10,818 bases of DNA from JBGSYJ01 sp041748075 (GTDB lineage Bacteria > Acidobacteriota > Thermoanaerobaculia > Gp7-AA8). The notes under the pieces were generated by a model. The model searched no databases. It saw only the letters and a program-made list of their open reading frames with translations, and was not told the origin of the DNA. A program made the position numbers and the translations under genes. This document shows, in pieces, positions 1 to 6,026 of the stretch. The stretch lies in contig JBGTDX010000129.1 in the NCBI GenBank assembly GCA_041748075.1, positions 1-10,818 of the forward strand, in the 5' to 3' direction. The stretch's first letter is position 1; each line of letters begins with the position of its first letter.

Positions 1-2
1 GC

Positions 3-704
3 GCGTTGCCAGGAACGGCCCTGGTGCAGCGCTACGGCAGGGCGTCGGATCGCGCGGTCCAGATTCGCGTGCCTCCGCCGGCAGACGGCGGCGACGGCGA
101 CGATCTGGCGAGCGTGAGGAGCGTCAGGGCGGCTCTCGGCGCATCGAATCTTCCGGATTCGCGGGTCCTCAGCGCGACAACGGTCGGCCCTACGATGGGC
201 AAGGATCTTCAGCGGAAGGGGGCATACGCGATGGCAGGCGCGCTGACCGGCATCACGGCGTATGTCGCGGTGCGCTTCCGTCCGAGCTTCGCGGCCGGCG
301 CCGCGATTGCGACAGTGCACGACATCGTCGTCACCGTCGCAATGCTGAGCCTCACGGGAGTCGACCTCGATCTCAACGTCGTCGCCGGACTGCTCGCTGT
401 CGCGGGCTACTCGGTCAACGACACGATCGTAATCTTCGATCGCGTTCGCGAGCGGCTTCGGACCACGGGACGCGGGGCAATTACTGATTCCATCAACGCC
501 GCGGTGACCGACACGCTGGGCCGGACGCTCATCACATCGGGCACAACGCTCATCGCAGTGCTGGCACTATACCTTTTCGGTGGCACCGCGCTCGGCGGCT
601 TCGCGTTCACAGTGCTCGTCGGAATCATCGCCGGCACGTGGTCCACAGTGTTCGTCGCCGCGCCAATCGCGGCAGTGGCGGGACGCGGGCGGAGGCGCGG
701 ATGA
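3..704 (+). CDS. secF: Protein translocase subunit SecF (5'-truncated by window edge)
   Basis: SecF pairs with SecD in the inner membrane and uses the proton gradient to help SecYEG complete protein export. The reading frame is open to the left edge, so the first transmembrane helix and part of the periplasmic domain are missing, and the TTG at 6 is not the start. About 233 codons are visible. Family hallmarks are VGPTMGKDL (about residues 61-69), followed by five membrane segments: GAYAMAGALTGITAYVAVRF, a segment with HDIVVTVAML, one with GYSVNDTIVIFDRVRE (the most conserved SecF signature), one with TLGRTLITSGTTLIAVLALY, and a final one with GIIAGTWSTVFVAAPIAA. The protein ends in a short basic tail, GRGRRRG. 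SecD would be expected just upstream, outside the window. The gene is convergent with arcC and ends 122 bp from it. The family call is very secure; only the N-terminus is unknown. Confidence 0.96.
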   Translation, partial: ALPGTALVQRYGRASDRAVQIRVPPPADGGDGDDLASVRSVRAALGASNLPDSRVLSATTVGPTMGKDLQRKGAYAMAGALTGITAYVAVRFRPSFAAGAAIATVHDIVVTVAMLSLTGVDLDLNVVAGLLAVAGYSVNDTIVIFDRVRERLRTTGRGAITDSINAAVTDTLGRTLITSGTTLIAVLALYLFGGTALGGFAFTVLVGIIAGTWSTVFVAAPIAAVAGRGRRRG

Positions 705-748
705 CCGGCAAACAAAGTTGCGGAAGATCGACCCTGATTCGTTTCGCT

Positions 749-781
749 ACGGCCTTCCTCCCGGTTTACCGGCCGGGCCGT
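749..781. terminator. Possible hairpin between convergent secF and arcC
   Basis: The 122-bp gap between the convergent stops of secF and arcC contains no credible gene. It can fold as ACGG (749-752) with CCGT (778-781) plus CCCGG (760-764) with CCGGG (773-777), leaving a 7-nt bulge and an 8-nt loop. It sits where a shared bidirectional terminator would be expected. No T-run follows on either strand, so intrinsic termination is uncertain. Confidence 0.3.
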
Positions 782-826
782 GCAGACAGAAGATGTTCCC
801 GTCCGGATAGAGCGACGCGGCGAAGC

Positions 827-1792
827 TCACGCCTCATCGGGAACGATTCTCGTTCCCGCTTTTCCGTCGAGTCCCTCGCGCAGGCTCTCGACGTCGGTGA
901 TTAGCACTTCCTTGCCGCTTCGCTTTACGAAGTCGATCGCGGCTTCGATCTTCGGGCTCATCGATCCCGGAGGGAACTCTCCTGCCGCGAGGTGACGGGA
1001 GATCTCGGCGACATCGACGCGGTTCAGTTCCTGCTGCCGCGGCGTACCGAATCCGATGGCCACAGTGGGAACGGCGGTGAGAATGATGTAGAGCTCGGCC
1101 TGGAGATGCGAGGCGAGCATCGCCGAGGCGTAGTCTTTGTCGATGACCGCTTCGACACCACGCCATTGCCCGTCGCGACCACGCACTACAGGGATCCCTC
1201 CTCCACCGGCGGCGATCACGACATTGATCGACTCGAGCATCCGTTCGATCGCGGCAAGGTTCAGAATCTTCACCGGCCGCGGCGAAGGGACGACTTTTCG
1301 CCAGCCCCTTCCGGCATCTTCACGCACAGTCCAGCCGAAGTCGCGCGAGAGCGCCTCGGCGCGGTAGCGCGTGAAGAACGGACCGATGGGCTTGGAAGGC
1401 CGCTTGAAAGCGACATCGCCCGGATCGACCTCGACTTCCGTGAGAACCGTCGCCACTTCGGCGGACAACCCGAGAGACTCGAGCCGGTTCCGCATTGCCT
1501 GCTGAATGAGGAACCCCATCGAGCCTTCCGTCTGCGCGACCGCGAGATCGAGTGACTGCGGGGGAATCTTCGTCGAGGCTTCCTCCGCCTGGATCAGGAT
1601 GTTCCCCACCTGCGGGCCGTTGCCATGAACGATGACGAGGCGGTAATCACGGCTGACGATCTCTGCGAGCCAGCGCGCCGCCTGCCGCGCACGCGCAATC
1701 TGCTCTTCCTGCGTGCCGCGATCCTCCGGACTCAGAAGGGCGTTTCCTCCGAAGGCGACGACGGCAATACGGTAATCACGATCTGGAATCAT
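827..1792 (-). CDS. arcC: Carbamate kinase
   Basis: Cytoplasmic carbamate kinase transfers the phosphate of carbamoyl phosphate to ADP, giving ATP, CO2 and ammonia. It is the last, energy-yielding step of the arginine deiminase pathway. The 321-residue product has the usual length (about 310) and the amino-acid-kinase fold motifs in order: AFGGNALL (13-20), VIVHGNGPQVGN (53-64), AQTEGSMGFL (86-95), AAGGGGIPVV (194-203), EAVIDKDYASAMLA (214-227) and GSMSPKIEAA (276-285). The ATG start puts the first glycine motif at the normal distance from the N-terminus, but no clear Shine-Dalgarno precedes it. It lies 104 nt downstream of arcA on the same strand, a gap carrying a heptamer repeat and a GCGTTC/GAACGC inverted repeat (1830-1835/1843-1848). 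Ornithine carbamoyltransferase, which makes its substrate, is absent from the window. The identification is secure. Confidence 0.96.
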   Translation of the reverse strand: MIPDRDYRIAVVAFGGNALLSPEDRGTQEEQIARARQAARWLAEIVSRDYRLVIVHGNGPQVGNILIQAEEASTKIPPQSLDLAVAQTEGSMGFLIQQAMRNRLESLGLSAEVATVLTEVEVDPGDVAFKRPSKPIGPFFTRYRAEALSRDFGWTVREDAGRGWRKVVPSPRPVKILNLAAIERMLESINVVIAAGGGGIPVVRGRDGQWRGVEAVIDKDYASAMLASHLQAELYIILTAVPTVAIGFGTPRQQELNRVDVAEISRHLAAGEFPPGSMSPKIEAAIDFVKRSGKEVLITDVESLREGLDGKAGTRIVPDEA

Positions 1793-1863
1793 GGGAGGTC
1801 AGGGACGAACGATGGACGACGAAGCGGATGCGTTCAGTTTCCGAACGCTCCCCGGAACGGTTC

Positions 1864-1898
1864 TTCATCCTTCATCCTTCATCCTTCATCCTTCGGTC
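1864..1898. repeat. Heptanucleotide tandem repeat (TTCATCC)4 in the arcA-arcC spacer
   Basis: Four perfect copies of TTCATCC occupy 1864-1891, followed by a degenerate unit TTCGGTC (1892-1898) that runs into the arcA stop codon. On the transcribed minus strand the unit is GGATGAA. The tract fills the 5' part of the 104-nt spacer and is not part of a credible gene. Translating it gives low-complexity strings such as SSFILHPSSF, so ORFs that cross it are artefacts. Two other heptamer tracts occur elsewhere in the window. Confidence 0.92.
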
Positions 1899-3171
1899 AG
1901 ACGTCTTCGCGGTCGAGTGGCATGGTCATGCAGCGAGGTCCGCCGCGGGCGCGCGAAAGCTCATGTCCCTGGATCTGGATCGCGTACTTTTTGTCGGTCC
2001 AGGTCTCGAGCTCGCTGCGCCCGAGCAACAGGTCATCCTCGTACACGATGTGGTATCCGTGCGCGTCGAGCTCGGCCGCCGTACGAACGTTCCGATCGTA
2101 GAGCACGATGGTACCCGGCGCGAGAACGAACGCATTCGCGCCGTCGGTCCACTGCTCGCGTTGCTGATCGATCGCCTTCTGGCCACCGCACGCCAGCGGT
2201 TCCAGATCGATGCCTCTCTTCTTCAGCGCGTGCAGCAGTGACTTCTGTGCCGTGTACGTGAGCTCCTTCTTCGAAAGATCGATCGAGTAGACCTTCGCTT
2301 CCTCGCTACCTCCCTGCAGAATCACGGGAGGGTAAAGCAGGCACTCGTGATGGTTCACGATCGTGAATACGGTATCGAGATGCATGAACGATCGCTGGCG
2401 CGGAATCTCGACGACGAGAATCGTTCGCACACCTGCCTTCGAAGCCCTCAGAGATTCGGCGACGTATTCGACCGCGGCTCTGTTGGTCCGCTCCGACACT
2501 CCAATGATGAGCAGATCACGGCGTGGGATCAGGATGTCTCCCCCTTCGAACGTCGGCCGCTTTCTTCCGGGTCCCGCCTGTGTCGGCAGGCCATGCTCGT
2601 AGTGATTCACCCAGAAAATATCCTGACCGGAGAAGCTCGGGTGATATCGGAAGACGTAGTGCGACAGGAGCGATTCGCGCTGCCGCGCTGTCGTGGCCAT
2701 CGGTGAGATCGCGACGCCGTCACCGATAACGACCTGAGGATCTCTCATGAAGAAGAGGTTCGGCACGGGCGAGAGCTCGAAGTCCGGAAGAGCGCCGTTC
2801 GGCGGGGTGTCGAGAACGATCCCTCCGATGAGAATGTCGGCCAGTTTCGCCGGCTCCTGCTCGCCCAGCCACTCCTTCAGGCTGGGGGAGATGTTCGAGC
2901 GCCGGCAGAAGTCACCCACCACGAGGGTCTTGATCTCGGCGTTCTCGAAAGTCTCCTCGAGCAGATCCTCGATGTCGCAGACTTTCTCGACGATGAACCG
3001 CATGATCTGCTGGAACCGCCGGTGCTCTTCGCGGGCCAGCTGGCCGTAGAGAATGTCGTCGAAGAGCAGTTCCTCCATCATGGTCGGGCTCATCACATCG
3101 ATCTCACGTCCGGGAAGATGCACGAGCACGCTCTTCAGTTTGCCGATCTCGCTGTTGACGTTCAGTCGCAT
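1897..3171 (-). CDS. arcA: Arginine deiminase
   Basis: Cytoplasmic arginine deiminase hydrolyses L-arginine to L-citrulline and ammonia, the first step of the arginine deiminase pathway; it can supply ATP and raise pH. The 424-residue length is normal for the family (about 400-420). The active-site set is complete: NLFFMRDP with Asp144, FEGGD with Glu209, SFMHLDTVFT with His264 and Asp266, and the C-terminal LSRARGGPRCMTMP with the nucleophile Cys414. The N-terminus MRLNVNSEIGKLKSVLVHLPG is also typical, supporting the ATG at 3171. The gene begins 12 nt after the glycosyltransferase stop and is followed by arcC, so the three are probably co-transcribed; no strong Shine-Dalgarno is seen. The segment before the catalytic Cys (about residues 370-405) looks longer than in the compact family members I recall. 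The enzyme call is very secure. Confidence 0.97.
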   Translation of the reverse strand: MRLNVNSEIGKLKSVLVHLPGREIDVMSPTMMEELLFDDILYGQLAREEHRRFQQIMRFIVEKVCDIEDLLEETFENAEIKTLVVGDFCRRSNISPSLKEWLGEQEPAKLADILIGGIVLDTPPNGALPDFELSPVPNLFFMRDPQVVIGDGVAISPMATTARQRESLLSHYVFRYHPSFSGQDIFWVNHYEHGLPTQAGPGRKRPTFEGGDILIPRRDLLIIGVSERTNRAAVEYVAESLRASKAGVRTILVVEIPRQRSFMHLDTVFTIVNHHECLLYPPVILQGGSEEAKVYSIDLSKKELTYTAQKSLLHALKKRGIDLEPLACGGQKAIDQQREQWTDGANAFVLAPGTIVLYDRNVRTAAELDAHGYHIVYEDDLLLGRSELETWTDKKYAIQIQGHELSRARGGPRCMTMPLDREDV

Positions 3172-3183
3172 GCGGCGGTGATT

Positions 3184-4308
3184 CTAACCTGTTTGCGCGT
3201 TCGCTTCGGCGGACACACGCTCGGGTTCGTTTCGAGGTCCACCGGCAACTTCGTCATAGAGTCGCTCGAGTCTGCTGGCTGCCGCCGTGAACCCGAACTT
3301 TACGGCCTCGGTCACGCAGGCAGTCCGGAGTTCTGCTGATTTTCCTTCCAGGAAAAGCGCCGCTGCAGTGGATCCCAGCGCTCGAGGCTCCGGCCGGGGG
3401 CTGATCAGTACCGGCGACAGGCTCCCCAGCACCGCCGTCATCCCGTCGATGGGAAAACTGACCACGGGCGTTCCGCAGGCCATCGCTTCAAGCACCGCGC
3501 GGTGGCCCTCATCCGATCCCGGGGCCGTGAAAAACATCGCGTCCATCGCGCGATAGTAGGCGGCGAGTCCCTGCTCGTGGTAACCGGCCCAGATCACCGA
3601 ATCAGCGATGCCGAGGCTGCGGCTGATCCGTTCGAGCTCCGGGCGGTGAGTGCCTTCCCCGACGACCAGCAGGCGCGCGGACGGAACCGTGGCGCGAAGT
3701 CCCGAGAACGCCTCGAACGCCTGCTCGAAGCCGCGCTCGGGAGCAATCTTGCCAATGACGCCGAACAGGGGCGTCCCCTCGGCCACGCCGAGAATCGTTC
3801 GCGCGCTGGGCCCGGCTGATGTGAACTCCTCGAGATCGACCGGCGGAGGCGTGAACCAGACTTTGCGGTTCCGGATCAGCTTCTGGTGAACAAAGGTGTC
3901 GTTGACCACGGCGATGCCGTGGGTCGAATTCAGCAGGTCCCGAGTCGGCATGTCGTCGCGAATCGATCTTCGCGCATGAAACGTCCGCACGACCTTCCTC
4001 GTTCCTCGAGCGGCAAGGCGTGCAAGCCAGTGATCGAAGGAGAGGTGTGCGTGAATCAGATCGATCGATTCCCTCTTCACGAGCCGGCGCAGCGCGGAGC
4101 CGCTCCGGTAGATCGTCCAGGGATTCTGCTGTTTCGCGATAATCCCGTAGGTGAATTCGTTCCCGAGGATCTTGTCTTCGAGCAGCCCGCCTCCGACATA
4201 GGCGAATCGCGCATCGATCCCGCGACTTCTCAGCGCGGAGACCTCGCTGAATGCGACCGCCGCGGCGCCAGTCCACTCGTGAAACGATGCGAGATGCAGA
4301 ACTCTCAG
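3184..4308 (-). CDS. Glycosyltransferase, GT-B fold, family-4 type (probable CTG start)
   Basis: Probably a cytoplasmic glycosyltransferase that moves a sugar from a nucleotide donor to an envelope glycan; the sugar and acceptor cannot be read from sequence. The C-terminal donor-binding domain shows GVIGKIAPERGFEQAFEAF, RLLVVGEG, and the EX7E-like segment DEGHRAVLEAMACGTPVVSF, in which the first acidic residue is Asp266 and the second Glu274. The first ATG/GTG/TTG in frame is GTG at 4080, but the frame upstream encodes a normal acceptor-domain N-terminus, RVLHLASFHEWTGAAAVAFS, and YVGGGLLEDK. I therefore start at CTG 4308 (374 residues), six nt after GAGGAG. It lies 12 nt upstream of arcA and divergent from the Trm112 gene. 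With the nearby O-antigen ligase it suggests a surface-polysaccharide role. Family call secure, start moderately so. Confidence 0.85.
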   Translation of the reverse strand: MRVLHLASFHEWTGAAAVAFSEVSALRSRGIDARFAYVGGGLLEDKILGNEFTYGIIAKQQNPWTIYRSGSALRRLVKRESIDLIHAHLSFDHWLARLAARGTRKVVRTFHARRSIRDDMPTRDLLNSTHGIAVVNDTFVHQKLIRNRKVWFTPPPVDLEEFTSAGPSARTILGVAEGTPLFGVIGKIAPERGFEQAFEAFSGLRATVPSARLLVVGEGTHRPELERISRSLGIADSVIWAGYHEQGLAAYYRAMDAMFFTAPGSDEGHRAVLEAMACGTPVVSFPIDGMTAVLGSLSPVLISPRPEPRALGSTAAALFLEGKSAELRTACVTEAVKFGFTAAASRLERLYDEVAGGPRNEPERVSAEANAQTG

Positions 4309-4346
4309 CAGTGACTCCTCTGTCGCCCTCGTTGATTCCGACTCAT
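4305..4346 (-). CDS. Candidate 13-residue Arg-rich leader peptide upstream of the glycosyltransferase
   Basis: A short ATG frame encodes MSRNQRGRQRSHC, with four arginines (codons CGG, CGA, CGA, AGG) in 13 residues. An AGGGA sequence sits 9 nt before its ATG, a plausible ribosome site. Its TGA stop overlaps the proposed CTG start of the glycosyltransferase as CTGA, an arrangement that would favour translational coupling. Because the operon downstream encodes arginine deiminase, an arginine-sensing leader is conceivable. Short Arg-rich frames arise easily by chance in GC-rich DNA, so this is a hypothesis. Confidence 0.25.
   Translation of the reverse strand: MSRNQRGRQRSHC
4315..4320 (-). promoter_or_regulatory. 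Shine-Dalgarno GAGGAG deciding the glycosyltransferase start
   Basis: On the minus strand GAGGAG is followed by six nt and then CTG AGA GTT CTG CAT, which reads as M-R-V-L-H, a common opening for family-4 glycosyltransferases. Its spacing is close to ideal, and no ATG, GTG or TTG is in frame between it and codon 77. It is the main evidence for the CTG start at 4308. Confidence 0.55.
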
Positions 4347-4383
4347 GGGTAAAAGTCCCTGAACCGATTCGGAAGAGAAAAAA

Positions 4384-4392
4384 TGCTACACT
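4384..4392 (+). promoter_or_regulatory. Candidate extended -10 promoter for the Trm112-family gene (near-leaderless)
   Basis: TGCTACACT at 4384-4392 fits an extended -10 element (TG, one base, TACACT). The hexamer ends 9 nt before the ATG at 4402, so transcription would start almost at the start codon. There is no purine-rich ribosome site before that ATG, which agrees with a leaderless or near-leaderless transcript. The -35 position (about 4364-4369, CCGATT) is poor. Confidence 0.4.
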
Positions 4393-4401
4393 ACCGCCCG
4401 C

Positions 4402-4641
4402 ATGGCCGTTGACGCATCATTGCTCGAAATCCTGGCGTGTCCCCTCTGTAAAGAAGAGGTCAAGCTTCTTTCTCTTCCGGATCACACCCGGGCGACCGTC
4501 AAGGACCGCTACCGCGACAAGTTTCGTGATGAAGAGCCGGTGGTTGAAGATGGTCTGCAATGCGTGAAATGCCATCGGATCTATCCGATCGTGAGCGACA
4601 TTCCGGTGATGCTCATCGACGAAGCGATCGAACAGTCCTGA
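4402..4641 (+). CDS. Trm112 family / UPF0434-type small zinc-ribbon protein
   Basis: A 79-residue soluble protein with four zinc-ligand-type cysteines in two knuckles, CPLC (Cys13, Cys16) and CVKC (Cys54, Cys57). The conserved opening LLEILACPLC and closing HRIYPIVSDIPVMLIDEA are diagnostic of the bacterial Trm112-like/UPF0434 family. In eukaryotes and archaea Trm112 activates methyltransferases acting on tRNA, rRNA and release factor; bacterial members are short and their partners mostly unproven. The stretch between the knuckles (about 37 residues, charged, DHTRATVKDRYRDKFRDEEP) seems longer than in the roughly 60-residue members. No Shine-Dalgarno precedes the ATG, so the mRNA may be leaderless. 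The stop codon overlaps the proposed start of the O-antigen ligase gene, suggesting coupled translation. Bacterial members often neighbour envelope-lipid genes. Family call secure, function open. Confidence 0.92.
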   Translation: MAVDASLLEILACPLCKEEVKLLSLPDHTRATVKDRYRDKFRDEEPVVEDGLQCVKCHRIYPIVSDIPVMLIDEAIEQS

Positions 4642-5855
4642 GCGCAAAGGCGATTGCCCTTCGGCTCGGGCTGCCCGCCGATCTTCCTCCAGCTGTCCGA
4701 TACGCCGCACTGTTCTACCTCGCGCACATCCTCTGTCTCGGCTGGAACGCAATCACCCAGATCTTTCTCGGCCTGGCGATCATCGCCGCCGGCCTCGCCG
4801 TGCGAAAGCGACAGCTGTCGATTCCATTCCATCCACTCTACCTGCCCCTTCTCGTCTACTGCATCGCAACGACCATCTCTCACATGCTGCGGCCCAATCC
4901 CTGGGATTCGCGTCTCGACATGAGCGAATGGTTTTATTTCCTTGCCTTTCCACTCGGCATCACGCTTCTGGGATCCATTTCCAACCTCTTCCAGCGCAGC
5001 GTCGGTGCACTGATCGCGGTCGCAACGTTTCTGTCCGGCTACGGTCTGGTGCAGTACTTTCTCCTGGGATACCACGAGAAGGACATCGAGAGGAGAATCA
5101 CGGCGTCACTCTCCCATGTCATGACCTTTTCCGGAATGATGGTGGCGATGTCTCTGCTCCTGATCCTCCTGGCATTTCTGCGGCGCGATCGACTGACCAT
5201 GACGGCTGCCGCCATGACGTCGGCGGCACTGATGGTGACCTTCACCCGGGGAGCGTGGATCGGCTGGTCGGCAGGATTGCTGGTCGTCCTGCTCCAACGG
5301 CGGGCACGATGGGTTTTCTACCTGCTTCCGGCCGTGATCCTCGCGGTGACTTTCAGTCCGCTCGCCCTCTTCGCGCGTCTGGTTTCGACTTTCGACCTGC
5401 AACAGGCGTCGAACCTCGACCGCATCCGGATGGTTCAGGCAGGGGCGGGAATCATCGCCGATTATCCCCTCTTCGGAGTGGGCCCTTCGAACATCAAAGA
5501 GGTATACCCTCTCTACCGGAGCACCGACGCTCCCCGCTTCGTCGTACCTCATCTCCATAACAACATCGTGCAGATCTGGGCCGAGCGAGGACTGTTCGCC
5601 TTGATCGGATATTTAATGATTCTTGCGATCTTCCTGAGATCCTGCCTCTCCGTCAGGGGGGACGATCCGGAGCGTCGAAGGTGGGCCGACATTGGCGTCG
5701 CGGTCACGGTTGCCCTGACGGTTGCCGGAGCCTTCGAATACAACTTCGGCGACAGCGAGGTCCTGTTCACCACCCTGGTGGTTTTCGTCCTGGTCACCCG
5801 TGGCATTGAAGGAATTCGCCCGCCGGGGCAGGATTCGGCGGTTTCCGGGGCATAG
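4638..5855 (+). CDS. O-antigen ligase / polymerase family membrane protein (Wzy_C type, probable CTG start)
   Basis: A hydrophobic polytopic inner-membrane protein of about 405 residues with roughly ten predicted membrane segments. In WaaL/Wzy-type enzymes the product joins or polymerises undecaprenyl-linked glycan on the periplasmic side. Diagnostic features are TFTRGAWIGW (conserved Arg about 204), then a periplasmic loop with DYPLFGVGPSNIKEVYP and the catalytic-type signature HLHNNIVQIWAERG (His305, His307, Glu316). The frame reaches up to ATGs at 4560 and 4569, but those would overlap the Trm112 gene by about 80 nt and add a charged, non-membrane tail. The next ATG/GTG/TTG is GTG 4800, which would remove the first helices. 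CTG 4638, overlapping the upstream TGA as CTGA, gives a sensible N-terminus, MSAKAIALRLG. Ligase versus polymerase cannot be decided. Family secure, start tentative. Confidence 0.87.
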   Translation: MSAKAIALRLGLPADLPPAVRYAALFYLAHILCLGWNAITQIFLGLAIIAAGLAVRKRQLSIPFHPLYLPLLVYCIATTISHMLRPNPWDSRLDMSEWFYFLAFPLGITLLGSISNLFQRSVGALIAVATFLSGYGLVQYFLLGYHEKDIERRITASLSHVMTFSGMMVAMSLLLILLAFLRRDRLTMTAAAMTSAALMVTFTRGAWIGWSAGLLVVLLQRRARWVFYLLPAVILAVTFSPLALFARLVSTFDLQQASNLDRIRMVQAGAGIIADYPLFGVGPSNIKEVYPLYRSTDAPRFVVPHLHNNIVQIWAERGLFALIGYLMILAIFLRSCLSVRGDDPERRRWADIGVAVTVALTVAGAFEYNFGDSEVLFTTLVVFVLVTRGIEGIRPPGQDSAVSGA

Positions 5856-5857
5856 GA

Positions 5858-5878
5858 TCCTCCGGAGGACAGCCTCCG
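5858..5878 (+). terminator. GC hairpin just after the O-antigen ligase stop
   Basis: CGGAGG (5863-5868) and CCTCCG (5873-5878) form a perfect 6-bp GC stem with loop ACAG. The overlapping TCCTCCGGAGGA (5858-5869) is itself a perfect palindrome, so two hairpins compete. It begins 3 nt after the stop codon, a suitable place for transcription to end, but no T-run follows. Confidence 0.3.
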
Positions 5879-5890
5879 ACTGCCGGGGCA

Positions 5891-5917
5891 ATGGAACCAG
5901 CCAGCTCGTTGTTCCAT
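5891..5917. promoter_or_regulatory. Perfect 7-bp inverted repeat ATGGAAC-N13-GTTCCAT, possible operator
   Basis: ATGGAAC (5891-5897) and GTTCCAT (5911-5917) are exact reverse complements separated by 13 bp. Half-site centres are 20 bp apart, about two helical turns, which suits a dimeric regulator. It lies in the 171-bp gap between the ligase and sigma genes, about 110 bp before the sigma start. Each half contains GGAAC, a common ECF -35 motif, so a promoter role cannot be excluded. No known regulator box is recognised. Confidence 0.3.
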
Positions 5918-5934
5918 AAGGGCTAACGCGCCAC

Positions 5935-5979
5935 ACATTTAGGCTTAGGGGACAACCCAAACATTCAGGGCTGGAGACA
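5935..5979. repeat. Imperfect direct repeat upstream of the ECF sigma promoter
   Basis: ACATTTAGGCTTAGGGGACA (5935-5954) and ACATTCAGGGCTGGAGACA (5961-5979) start 26 bp apart and share ACATT.AGG at the left and a G-rich run ending in GACA at the right, about 15 of 20 positions if one gap is allowed. They lie immediately upstream of the candidate -35 box and could be paired activator sites. The match is modest. Confidence 0.3.
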
Positions 5980-5980
5980 C

Positions 5981-6005
5981 GTAACTTTTTCGACATGAAT
6001 CCGTC
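5981..6005 (+). promoter_or_regulatory. Candidate ECF-sigma promoter (GTAAC, 16-bp spacer, CGTC) for the sigma operon
   Basis: GTAAC (5981-5985) followed by a T-rich start of the spacer and CGTC at 6002-6005 fits the general ECF promoter pattern (AAC in the -35, CGT in the -10, 16-17 bp apart). The -10 ends 21 nt before the ATG at 6027, so the transcript would start near 6012 and begin with the AGGGAG ribosome site (6011-6016). ECF sigma genes are commonly autoregulated, which supports the assignment. Confidence 0.45.
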
Positions 6006-6026
6006 CAAGCAGGGAGAACGGCAGGG

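Noticed and set aside
992..1555. 187-codon plus-strand frame
   Set aside because: Antisense to carbamate kinase, whose motifs are complete on the minus strand.
1791..2261. Plus-strand frames over the arcA-arcC spacer encoding HPSSFILHPS-like strings
   Set aside because: They are translations of the TTCATCC repeat and the antisense of arcA; no family resemblance and arcA on the other strand is certain.
3184..4080. Glycosyltransferase starting at GTG 4080 (298 residues)
   Set aside because: Would discard the acceptor-domain N-terminus that continues convincingly upstream to a CTG with a good ribosome site.
4560..4637. ATG 4560 or 4569 as start of the O-antigen ligase
   Set aside because: Adds a charged, Arg/Asp-rich tail translated from the second frame of the Trm112 gene; a coupled CTG start is more plausible, though not proven.
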